Below, piece after piece: positions 6,748 through 14,151 of a DNA stretch of 43,333 bases; position 1 is the stretch's first letter, and the number at the start of each line of letters is the position of its first letter. The stretch is from an uncultured Lachnospiraceae bacterium. GTDB taxonomy: Bacteria; Bacillota; Clostridia; Lachnospirales; Lachnospiraceae. The notes beneath the pieces are model-generated. The model ran no database searches and had not been told where the DNA came from. It worked only from the letters and a program-made list of their open reading frames with translations. A program made the position numbers and the translations under genes. Location: contig CAJTPM010000032.1 in assembly GCA_910578085.1 (NCBI GenBank), positions 1 through 43,333 of the forward strand. The letters run 5' to 3'.

Positions 6748-9113
6748 ATACGCTTTTTAAAATATTTTTGTCAATGTCTTTGTCCGGCGGACTGCTCATC
6801 CTGGTCCTGCTTCTCGGAAAACAGTTTTGGAAGGATAAGATCAGCAGACAATGGCAGTATTATATCTGGCTCGTTGTGATCCTGCGGCTGCTACTCCCCT
6901 TTGGTCTGGAAACAAGTCTGATGGGAAAGACCTGGCAGGCTGTAGATCAGGCGGTAACGCAGACTGCTTCTCTCTCTCCAACCCCAAAGCCGCTGCCGAT
7001 CCCGCAGGATGTTCCCGCCTCTTCTGCTGATCCAGGGACAGCGCCAGTTGCTGAACAGAATGCTGAGCAGAGTACAGAATCGGATGCTGAACAGAATACT
7101 GAACAGGATGTCGAAAATACAGACAGCCCTGCCGGAGATCTGACCGCCGCCCTCCTTCTTCAGGATATCGCATCGCTGTTTACAGGCCATATCTGGCTGA
7201 TCTGGTTTACCGTTATGTGTAGTCTTCTGCTGCGGAAAGTGATGATCTACCGGAATTATATCCGTTATATCCGCACCGGAATGACGCCGGTTTCCGACAT
7301 TGAGATTTTGGATCGGCTGTCCGCGATCGCCGTACAGATCGGCGTAAAAAGGCCAATAGACCTCAGTGTCAACCCGCTCATCTCCTCTCCGTTGTTGATC
7401 GGTTTTTTCCGTCCGTGCATCGTTCTGCCAAAGACAGAGATTCCCGAAAAGGATTTTCTGTATACCATCCTGCACGAGCTGACGCACTACAGGCGATATG
7501 ATATGTTCTATAAATGGCTGGTACAGATTACGGTCTGCCTGCATTGGTTTAATCCTCTCGTCCATCTGATGAGCCGGGAGATCACAAAAGCCTGCGAATT
7601 TTCCTGTGATGAGGCTGTCCTTGCAAAAATGGGGTACAGCAACGCACAGGATTACGGGCAAACCCTGCTCGACGCCATGGCAGCAGTCGGAAAATGCAGG
7701 GAAAAATGTGATGCTCTCACTCTAAGCGGGAATAAAAAGCTGCTGAAAGAAAGGTTAAGTGCAATTATGAAGTTGAAAGAACGGACAAAAACAGTAAAAA
7801 TTCTGACTGCCCTTTTGACATTATCTGTGGTTTTGGTCGCGGTTTCTATCGGGGTTTATTCCGCTTCCACCGCAGACAGAACCGATCCGGCGGAGACGGA
7901 AAAATCATCGCCCTCTCAGACTGATGCATCGCATTCTGCAGACAGTTCACAGACGGCAGAGGCTTCGCAGGCGGCAGACGATCTCCCTGCAATGGAGACA
8001 TTGGAGTTTGATGGGATAACCTATTATCTGGTACAGAACGAAGCCCAGCTGCGAGCCATCAGCACAGGGGCTTACGGCCTGGATCAAAATTATATGCAAC
8101 AGGCCGATATTTCCTTATCCGCAGAGGAATGGGTGCCCATAGGGACAAGAGAGGATCCGTTTATAGGATCTTTTAACGGCAACGGTTTTGAAATCACAGG
8201 ACTTACCATGACAGATCCGGACGCAGAAATTGTCGGGATGTTCGGTGTGGCTGAAAACGCCCATATCTACAATATTACCCTGCGGGATCTGGACATCGAA
8301 AGCGCAGGCAGAAGTGCTTCAAAAACGTCAGTCGGGTCGATCGCTGCTATCACGCGCGGGAAAGATGGGAGCGGCTGCAGGATCTATGACAATTTCGTTT
8401 ACCCCAAAGAATCAGGCGGACATGAAACTGCCTGGAAGGCAACCGGAAATAGAGCGGTCATGAAAACGGCTGAGAATGACGAGGATGACGCTTCGAGGGC
8501 TGAGCGTTATTATGCGTCCGGCAGCCTGCCGTTATTTGAAATCGCCTTCTCAAAGCTGGATGAAAGCGCACAAAAAACATGGCTTGAAAAGCTCTATGCG
8601 AATGAAGACAGTATCGCTTTCTTCTCCGTCGCTGTAAGTGAACTCGACGCAGGCTCTTCTCTGCCCTCAGACTTTGCAGAAAAAGCGTACAGCGATGGCG
8701 AAATTGCATTTTTCTCCATCCTGACGGATTATTTAAGCGAAACGGAACTGGAATCCTGGTTAGACCGGGCGCTGACAGAGGAAGACTGGGCTTTTCAGTC
8801 CGTGTTGTACGACGCGCTGAATCGCGGCGCTGAATTTGATGAACAATGGGAGAAAGAACAGTTCGCGAGATATGAAGCGGTGGGCGTCACGACGAACGGC
8901 AAAAACTACTTCTATCAGGGACAGCCTGTTCATATTTTTCTGGATGTTGTACGGCCCGATCGGTCCTTATACACACTGCAGATGAACCCGGCGGGTACCG
9001 TCAACATCAAAATTGTCCGCAACGAAGAGAATGCAATCACGGGCGTCGCCTACATGACTGACGCGGAAGTGACCGAACTGCTCGGAGATCTGGACGATCC
9101 GGCTGATGAGTAA
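6744..9113 (+). CDS. M56 (BlaR1-like) membrane metalloprotease with GLUG-like, non-PBP ectodomain
   Basis: A 789-residue sensor-type protease. Transmembrane segments lie near residues 5-25, 38-55 and 148-165, with an Asp/Glu/Gln-rich loop at 75-135. The zinc-protease core has HELTH at 244-248 and the downstream glutamate in EFSCDEAV (about 285-292). A further membrane helix (about 350-373) leads to a Ser/Thr/Ala-rich linker and an extracytoplasmic part. That part has a GLUG-like segment (about 412-545, IGSFNGNGFEITGLTM), then helical units repeating an 'FFS-hydrophobic ... LESWLDRAL' pattern (about 560-690), and a small C-terminal domain. The usual BlaR1 penicillin-binding domain with an STYK serine motif is not seen, so the inducer is probably not a beta-lactam. 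It is predicted to relieve repression by the coupled BlaI-like protein. No further gene follows before the terminator. Confidence 0.85.
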   Translation: MNTLFKIFLSMSLSGGLLILVLLLGKQFWKDKISRQWQYYIWLVVILRLLLPFGLETSLMGKTWQAVDQAVTQTASLSPTPKPLPIPQDVPASSADPGTAPVAEQNAEQSTESDAEQNTEQDVENTDSPAGDLTAALLLQDIASLFTGHIWLIWFTVMCSLLLRKVMIYRNYIRYIRTGMTPVSDIEILDRLSAIAVQIGVKRPIDLSVNPLISSPLLIGFFRPCIVLPKTEIPEKDFLYTILHELTHYRRYDMFYKWLVQITVCLHWFNPLVHLMSREITKACEFSCDEAVLAKMGYSNAQDYGQTLLDAMAAVGKCREKCDALTLSGNKKLLKERLSAIMKLKERTKTVKILTALLTLSVVLVAVSIGVYSASTADRTDPAETEKSSPSQTDASHSADSSQTAEASQAADDLPAMETLEFDGITYYLVQNEAQLRAISTGAYGLDQNYMQQADISLSAEEWVPIGTREDPFIGSFNGNGFEITGLTMTDPDAEIVGMFGVAENAHIYNITLRDLDIESAGRSASKTSVGSIAAITRGKDGSGCRIYDNFVYPKESGGHETAWKATGNRAVMKTAENDEDDASRAERYYASGSLPLFEIAFSKLDESAQKTWLEKLYANEDSIAFFSVAVSELDAGSSLPSDFAEKAYSDGEIAFFSILTDYLSETELESWLDRALTEEDWAFQSVLYDALNRGAEFDEQWEKEQFARYEAVGVTTNGKNYFYQGQPVHIFLDVVRPDRSLYTLQMNPAGTVNIKIVRNEENAITGVAYMTDAEVTELLGDLDDPADE

Positions 9114-9158
9114 ACCTCAGCGCGCTGCTGTACCTTAACGCGCTGAGGTACAGTTTTT
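9114..9158 (+). terminator. Intrinsic terminator with two alternative hairpins
   Basis: CTGTACCT (9128-9135) and AGGTACAG (9146-9153) form an 8-bp stem directly followed by TTTTT. It overlaps a longer perfect 11-bp stem, ACCTCAGCGCG (9114-9124) with CGCGCTGAGGT (9139-9149). Only one can form at a time. The region ends the M56 gene (stop 9113) and contains the stop of the convergent aminotransferase gene. Confidence 0.75.
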
Positions 9159-10328
9159 CAGCAGTTCTCCTAACCTGCGGATCCCCTCCTCTATCGTCGC
9201 GCAGTCCGCATTGGTGAAATTCAGGCGCATTGTACCGACATTTTTTCTATCAGCATAAAAGGGATCTCCCGGGACAAACGCAACGCCTTTTTCCAAGGCT
9301 TTCGGAAACAGGGACATAGCGCTCACTCCTTCCGGCAGCGTCACCCACAAAAACATGCCACCCTTCGGTTTTGTGTATCTTACCATGGCCGGAAAATAAC
9401 GCGCCATGGCATCCGTCATCGCCTGCGCCTGTTTTTGATACAACGTTTTTATCTTTGCAATATGTGCGTCCAGATCATTGTTCTCCAGATAATCCCACAG
9501 GATATACTGGGAGAAAATATTGGTGTGCAGATCGCAGGCTTCCTTTGCGACAGACAGATAATGCAGCAATTCCCTGTTTTCGGAGATGAGAAAGCCTGTG
9601 CGCATCCCCGGTGCGACTGTTTTTGAAAAAGTACCCAGCAAAATACTGCAAGAAAGTTTTCCTGCTCCGATATAGGGCAGACGTTCCCCCTCAAAACGCA
9701 GTTCACCATAGGGATCATCCTCCACTAAAACCACATTACGGCTTTTCAGGATTCCGCGGATACGTTCTCTGTTCCCGCCGGAAGCGGTGAGTCCGGTGGG
9801 ATTTTGAAAATCGGGGATCGTATAGACCACTTTAACCGGATTTTGCAGCGCTTCCTCAAGCTGTCCCGGATCCATTCCCTCCTCTGTCAATTCCACAGGA
9901 TAAAACTCCGGCTGCCGCATCGAAAAAGCCTGCAAAGCCGCCAGATAAGTGGGCCGCTCCACAACCACGCCGTCTCCTCTGTCAAGAAAAACCTTTCCGA
10001 TCAGATCCAGTGCCTGCTGGGAGCCGGTTGTGATGATCACATTATCCGGCGTAAGAGATAACTGGAAAATCCTGTTATACCTGTCTGCGATATACTGGCG
10101 AAGCTGCGGCAGCCCTGCTGTGACAGAATATTGAAACACAAGACTGCCATAGGTTTTCACAACCCGTTTTGCGGACTCTGACAGTTCTTCCTTTGGAAAG
10201 GTGGCAGGATTTGGAAGTCCTCCTGCAAAGGAGATCACATTTGGATCGGAAGCCGCCTTTAAAATACCTCTGACAAAGGATGGCGGCGTTTCTTTGATGC
10301 TGTCTGACAGTAAAGTTTCCATATTCAT
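9135..10328 (-). CDS. PLP-dependent aminotransferase (class I/II, LysN/2-aminoadipate type)
   Basis: A 397-residue fold-type I aminotransferase. The PLP-binding lysine is K236 in LLGTFSKTVAPGMRTGF. Other conserved elements are FQNPTGLT (Asn176, contacting the cofactor ring), VEDDPYGEL (about 202-210) and the substrate-carboxylate arginine in the C-terminal MRLNFTN. Family members transaminate 2-aminoadipate, aromatic or branched-chain amino acids, and specificity cannot be read here. The ATG at 10328 follows GGGGGA and is preferred over a TTG inside the ribosome site. It is divergent from a MocR regulator, a common arrangement in which MocR controls the neighbouring PLP enzyme. A TTGTAT-18-TATAAT promoter lies upstream. 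Confidence 0.88.
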   Translation of the reverse strand: MNMETLLSDSIKETPPSFVRGILKAASDPNVISFAGGLPNPATFPKEELSESAKRVVKTYGSLVFQYSVTAGLPQLRQYIADRYNRIFQLSLTPDNVIITTGSQQALDLIGKVFLDRGDGVVVERPTYLAALQAFSMRQPEFYPVELTEEGMDPGQLEEALQNPVKVVYTIPDFQNPTGLTASGGNRERIRGILKSRNVVLVEDDPYGELRFEGERLPYIGAGKLSCSILLGTFSKTVAPGMRTGFLISENRELLHYLSVAKEACDLHTNIFSQYILWDYLENNDLDAHIAKIKTLYQKQAQAMTDAMARYFPAMVRYTKPKGGMFLWVTLPEGVSAMSLFPKALEKGVAFVPGDPFYADRKNVGTMRLNFTNADCATIEEGIRRLGELLKNCTSAR

Positions 10329-10384
10329 AACTATATCCCCCAATTTTCTCTGACAATGCTGTTGGTTTGCTGGTAATTTCTTTC

Positions 10385-10414
10385 ATTATAGTGTTGCGCT
10401 TCAAGAGAATACAA
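10385..10414 (-). promoter_or_regulatory. Promoter of the aminotransferase gene
   Basis: On the minus strand TTGTAT (10409-10414) and a perfect TATAAT (10385-10390) are 18 nt apart, about 55 nt upstream of the aminotransferase start. Confidence 0.55.
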
Positions 10415-10476
10415 TGTTAAAATTGTATGACAGACAATAATACAAATCACCAAATACAATCCGTACAAAAAAAGCT

Positions 10477-10528
10477 TGACAGCCAGGCCCTGAAGAAGTC
10501 TATCGGACGGCCACAAACCTGGCTGTCA
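10477..10528. promoter_or_regulatory. Perfect 11-bp inverted repeat before the MocR gene
   Basis: TGACAGCCAGG (10477-10487) is repeated inverted as CCTGGCTGTCA (10518-10528) with a 30-nt spacer. The left arm includes most of a TTGACA (10476-10481) and the right arm ends just before the AAGGAG ribosome site of the MocR gene. It could be an operator looped by a MocR dimer or an RNA hairpin in the leader that hides the ribosome site. The sequence alone does not decide. Confidence 0.55.
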
Positions 10529-10542
10529 TAAAGGAGTTTATT

Positions 10543-11925
10543 ATGCCCATCAATTCATTTGACAATTACCCCATGAGCTGGAAACCCGATGTAAGCGGAA
10601 TATCCGGTCCCAAATATATTGCGCTGGCAAAACTTTTGGAAACCGATATCCGGAGCGGAAAACTGAAAGCGGGAACAAAACTGCCGCCCCAGCGGGAGCT
10701 GGCCGATTTTCTGGATCTGAATCTAAGCACTATTTCCAAAGTCTATAAACTCTGCAGCCAGAAAGGTCTGCTCTCGGCATCCGTCGGCAACGGCACTTAT
10801 GTCTCATCGGACGCCGCCGCAGATCCGATGTTGCTGTGTGCAAAAGGGGACTCCCATATAATCGAGATGGGAGCCATCATACCCTCTGTGCCGGACAATG
10901 TAAAAGTAAAACAATATGTGGAGCGCCTGTTGAAAAAGCCGGACTCTTTAAGCCTGCTCTCCTACGGTCTGCCGGAAGGAACGGAAAGGCAGCGCGAAGC
11001 AGGTGTACTATGGATGAAAAAATCGGGGTTTGATACGGACGCAGCGCACATTGTTCCGGCAGCGGGCGGACAGAATGCCCTGGCAGCGGCGCTCGGCGCA
11101 CTGTTTGAGACGGGGGACAGGATCGGGACGGAACCGCTGACTTTTCCCGGCATCAAAACGGCAGCCAAACTGTTTGGCATCCACCTGCTGCCTGTTCAAA
11201 GCCTGAATTATGAGGTGACGGAAGAAGGGATCCGTTACGCGGTGCAGAATGAAAAAATAAAGGGGCTCTATATCATTCCCGATTACCAGAACCCCACTTC
11301 CCATATCATGTCTGTCGTGACAAGAAAAATGATTGCCCGTGCAGCAGAAAAACAGAATCTGCTGGTGATAGAAGACGGCATCAACAATCTGCTGGAGCGA
11401 TCCCCCATGCCGCCCATCGCTTCCTTCGCGCCAGAGCAGGTGGTCTATCTCTCCAGCCTCTCCAAAACAATCTCGCCGGGGCTTCGGACCGCCTTCATCC
11501 ATGTTCCTCACAGATACCGTGAAAAACTGGTAGCTGCCCTGTATTCCATGAATATTTCCATCTCTCCGCTGCTTGCGACGGTTTCCGCCGCTCTGATCGA
11601 AGACGGCGGCGCCGATGAGATCATTGCACACAGGAAAAGGAGACTCCTTGAACGAAACCATATCGTGGATCAGATCCTTACAGGGTTTGTTCTGCCCTGC
11701 GAACCAACTTCACCCCTTCGGTATATACAATTGCCGGATCACTTTACCGGAAAAAGTTTTGAGATATGCGCCAGACAGGCGGGCGTGGAAGTTTATGGTT
11801 CAGAGCGTTTTTTTGTGGGAAATAAGGTTCCGGAAAAGGCGGCCAGAATCTCCATCGTGACGCCGCCTTCTCCGGAATTTCTGGAAGAAGGTGTAAAGCG
11901 ACTGCGATCGTTACTGTTGCAGTGA
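10543..11925 (+). CDS. MocR/PdxR-type GntR regulator with aminotransferase-like domain
   Basis: A 460-residue fusion. Residues about 20-88 are a GntR winged helix (YIALAKLLETDIRSGKLKAG, then TKLPPQRELADFLDLNLSTI). Residues about 110-460 are a class I aminotransferase-like domain with the PLP lysine K308 (YLSSLSKTISPGLRTAF), the YQNPTS motif (248-253) and an EDG segment where enzymes usually have D-x-Y. MocR proteins bind PLP and use it to sense cofactor or amino-compound levels while binding DNA. The divergent aminotransferase is the obvious candidate target. AAAGGAG precedes the ATG by about 8 nt. An extended hairpin terminator follows the gene. Confidence 0.9.
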   Translation: MPINSFDNYPMSWKPDVSGISGPKYIALAKLLETDIRSGKLKAGTKLPPQRELADFLDLNLSTISKVYKLCSQKGLLSASVGNGTYVSSDAAADPMLLCAKGDSHIIEMGAIIPSVPDNVKVKQYVERLLKKPDSLSLLSYGLPEGTERQREAGVLWMKKSGFDTDAAHIVPAAGGQNALAAALGALFETGDRIGTEPLTFPGIKTAAKLFGIHLLPVQSLNYEVTEEGIRYAVQNEKIKGLYIIPDYQNPTSHIMSVVTRKMIARAAEKQNLLVIEDGINNLLERSPMPPIASFAPEQVVYLSSLSKTISPGLRTAFIHVPHRYREKLVAALYSMNISISPLLATVSAALIEDGGADEIIAHRKRRLLERNHIVDQILTGFVLPCEPTSPLRYIQLPDHFTGKSFEICARQAGVEVYGSERFFVGNKVPEKAARISIVTPPSPEFLEEGVKRLRSLLLQ

Positions 11926-11962
11926 CACGTGATCAGACAAGTATCATCCCGTTTCCTCTTTC

Positions 11963-12009
11963 AACAGACGATATGCCCGCATTTTCATGGCATTCCGTCT
12001 GTTATTTTC
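11963..12009 (+). terminator. Long hairpin terminator between MocR and YjbR genes (convergent)
   Basis: AACAGACGATATGCC (11963-11977) pairs with GGCATTCCGTCTGTT (11989-12003), 13 of 15 positions, around an 11-nt loop, followed by ATTTTCC. It lies 38 nt after the MocR stop and covers the stop of the convergent YjbR gene, so it can serve both directions. Confidence 0.65.
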
Positions 12010-12337
12010 CTTTCCGGGTTAAATCATAGCTCTCCGCGATCATCCGCCTGATCTCTTTGCCCGGCACCGTCCCATCCAGTATAATGGAATTCCAGTGCTC
12101 CTTGTTCATGTGGTAGGCCGCAACAACGGAAGGGTAAGTCTCCCGCCAGAAATCACGCCATTCCGGATCACACTTTACATTGATCCAGATCTGTCCGTTT
12201 CTCTCATAAATCAGGGCAAACACTTTCTGATTCTCTTTATGCCGCATAACAGACCAGTTGGGATCATGAAACGGATAATCCTCATACACATTTTTAAGCG
12301 CCAGGCAACAGGCAATCGCTTCTTTTCTCTCTGTCAT
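12002..12337 (-). CDS. MmcQ/YjbR-family protein
   Basis: A 111-residue protein of the YjbR superfamily (a compact fold similar to CyaY-like DNA-binding proteins). Recognisable features are the N-terminal helix ending in YEDYPFHDPNWSVMRH, the central KVFALIYERNGQIWINVKCDPEW, and HMNKEHWNSIILDGTVPGKEI. The usual length is 110-120, so it is complete. Family members are described as possible DNA-binding proteins, but no firm function is known. The ATG at 12337 has GGGAG 7 nt upstream. It is 49 nt downstream of the Imm33-DUF4241 gene on the same strand and probably cotranscribed. Confidence 0.85.
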   Translation of the reverse strand: MTERKEAIACCLALKNVYEDYPFHDPNWSVMRHKENQKVFALIYERNGQIWINVKCDPEWRDFWRETYPSVVAAYHMNKEHWNSIILDGTVPGKEIRRMIAESYDLTRKGK

Positions 12338-12386
12338 AATCAATCTCCCTGTATTGCTTCCCCTGAAACAGCCAAACCTTTATCTA

Positions 12387-13547
12387 TCAGAAATACTCCG
12401 GATTCATAAACACCGCAGTCAGAGAGACGACCTCTCCTTCCGCATCCAGGCCCCAGTAGCCGCTGTATATGCCATCCCCCATACCGGATGTAAATAACAC
12501 CATGCCGCGCCCGGTTTCCGGCAGACTCCATTCCAGAAAACTGCCGCCGGGATTCTGCGTTTCCGGATGCGCTTCATAACTTTTTTCAAAAAACGTCTTA
12601 AAATAATCTGTGTATTTGTTCTTTCCCGGATTTTCCTTCTGCCAGTTTTCAAAGAATACCCGGTATTCCTCCGAGACCTGTGCATCCGCAAAACAGGCCA
12701 GCCCCGTATCCACGCCGAAAAAGGTGAAAACGCCCGCCTTTCCCAGATCTTCCCGCTGCTTTCCCTTCGGCATGGCGATCTCATACCGGACCGCCGGGAC
12801 GTCATTTATCACAAGCCTTGCCGCCGCAATCCTGAGCCCCGCAATTTCCGAACGGCAGAGGGAAAGTTCCACCGGGTAACTTCCGGCTGGGATCCTCTTT
12901 TCCAGAACGGTCTCATAACGGGTGCCCAGATAGGCAAGAGGATCGGCAAGCACCACCTCTCCTGTGGGAAAATCAACGTTTCCGGCTCTGAATACATCCA
13001 TTTTACCGCCTTTCGTGAACAGAGCGTCAAAAAACTCCGGCGGATAGATATCCTGATTCAAAAATTTCAGATTCTTCTCAAAGGCGACCTGCGCCGGATG
13101 TTTCACCGCCTCTCTGATCTCCTTTCCGGTTCTCGTGTCCACAAAATACTTTCCGGTTTTGTCACTGCGAAATTCCAGGTCACTCCCGATCGGCATAAAA
13201 AAGATATTCGCCACCGCAGGCTCTATATCGATCAGCGTATTAAAATCCACGATCTCCATGTTTTTCACATCATTTACGTACTCCTGTGTGTCCGTATCGC
13301 CGAAAGCGATCCAGCCGTTCCCCTGTCCCTCTTCCTGCCTGAAGATCCATTTCAGTTTTGAGGTGCCGGCAAGCAGCGACTTTGTCACAATGGTTCCGCC
13401 GGCTCCTCTGATGTAGGCCTTCTCTTTCGCCCGATTCCCCTCTGCCTGCGTTCCTTCGTTCTGTCCTGCCTGCGCCTGTTTCTTTTCTGCCTGCATCGTT
13501 TTTGCCTGCTCCGCCTGTTCCTTCTTCTTTTTGCCAAATAATCCCAT
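12387..13547 (-). CDS. Fusion of DUF2185 (Imm33-like) and DUF4241 domains
   Basis: A 386-residue cytoplasmic protein. Residues 1-45 are a Lys/Gln/Glu/Ala-rich, probably flexible leader. Residues about 48-135 match the DUF2185/Imm33 pattern (GGTIVTKSLLAG, GNGWIAFGDTDTQEYV, IFFMPIGSDLEFR). Residues about 195-386 match DUF4241 (GEVVLADPLAYLG, IPAGSYPVELSLC, AARLVINDVPAVRYEIAMP, FFGVDTGLACFAD). Both domains occur among predicted immunity proteins of polymorphic toxin systems. No toxin gene is adjacent, so an immunity role is only suggested. GGGAGG lies 6 nt before the ATG. It is cotranscribed with yjbR downstream. Confidence 0.7.
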   Translation of the reverse strand: MGLFGKKKKEQAEQAKTMQAEKKQAQAGQNEGTQAEGNRAKEKAYIRGAGGTIVTKSLLAGTSKLKWIFRQEEGQGNGWIAFGDTDTQEYVNDVKNMEIVDFNTLIDIEPAVANIFFMPIGSDLEFRSDKTGKYFVDTRTGKEIREAVKHPAQVAFEKNLKFLNQDIYPPEFFDALFTKGGKMDVFRAGNVDFPTGEVVLADPLAYLGTRYETVLEKRIPAGSYPVELSLCRSEIAGLRIAAARLVINDVPAVRYEIAMPKGKQREDLGKAGVFTFFGVDTGLACFADAQVSEEYRVFFENWQKENPGKNKYTDYFKTFFEKSYEAHPETQNPGGSFLEWSLPETGRGMVLFTSGMGDGIYSGYWGLDAEGEVVSLTAVFMNPEYF

Positions 13548-13627
13548 AATAAGCCTCCCTGATACGCAATTATTTTTATGCTATTACTCTTTTTTCCTCT
13601 GCCGGTCTTCGCTCATCCGTCACTGCC

Positions 13628-13966
13628 TCATATATTAACTCTATCACATTTCAGACAAATTGCAATGTCTTCCATCGACAAAAGAGCCCGCCCCGTCGTC
13701 GCCGCAAAAACGATCCCACAGATATTATCCGGTGTTTCCTTGTACTCTATATTATAGTTTCTCAATACATCCAACACATATCTTTTCGGAAACCTTCGCA
13801 GAAACTCCTGTTCCAGCTGAATGCAGAGAAGAAATTTGTAAATCCTGTCGATTCCCATATCGCCGGAAAGATCCTTTAACAGCAAATAATCCAGCGTCAG
13901 GATAGTGTTCTGAGGTTCAAAAATATGGTCGTAGCGCTCAGGCACCTTTATCCCTGTCCTGCACAT
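13628..13966 (-). CDS. Hypothetical protein, probably a C-terminal fragment
   Basis: A 112-residue reading frame with no ribosome site in front of its ATG and an in-frame stop only 12 codons upstream. The segments TILTLDYLLLKDLSGDMGIDR and YKFLLCIQLEQEFLRRFPKRY read as well-formed protein. From memory, they faintly resemble the C-terminal end of large Clostridial DUF6179-type proteins, so it may be what remains of a longer gene. Translation in its present form is doubtful. It lies between the Imm33-DUF4241 gene and the his terminator. Confidence 0.35.
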   Translation of the reverse strand: MCRTGIKVPERYDHIFEPQNTILTLDYLLLKDLSGDMGIDRIYKFLLCIQLEQEFLRRFPKRYVLDVLRNYNIEYKETPDNICGIVFAATTGRALLSMEDIAICLKCDRVNI

Positions 13967-14030
13967 ATCGTGAAAGTCTCGTTTACTCCCGGAAGCTGAT
14001 TATAGCATCCTGAATATTTCGATACCAGTC

Positions 14031-14059
14031 TTGAATTTCAGCTGTTTTCATGGTATAAT
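14031..14059 (+). promoter_or_regulatory. Orphan promoter-like sequence facing the his terminator
   Basis: TTGAAT (14031-14036) and a perfect TATAAT (14054-14059) with 17-nt spacing on the plus strand. The start site would fall at about 14066, directly before the strong hairpin at 14069-14106. No plus-strand gene follows for 20 kb. Confidence 0.4.
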
Positions 14060-14068
14060 ATGTATATT

Positions 14069-14106
14069 AAAAAAGAGAGAACGATTCCGCCTGTTCTCTC
14101 TTTTTT
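14069..14106 (-). terminator. Strong bidirectional terminator ending the his operon
   Basis: AAAAAAGAGAGAAC (14069-14082) and GTTCTCTCTTTTTT (14093-14106) are perfect 14-base inverted copies around a 10-nt loop. T-runs occur on both strands, so it can stop the leftward his transcript (last stop codon 14152) and any rightward one. Confidence 0.88.
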
Positions 14107-14151
14107 CATCTCCGTTACGGATATTTATTATTCTTTGATACTGTCGCCGCT

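Noticed and set aside
6891..7661. 256-codon minus-strand frame opposite the M56 gene
   Set aside because: No motif or ribosome site; antisense of the conserved HELTH-containing protein.
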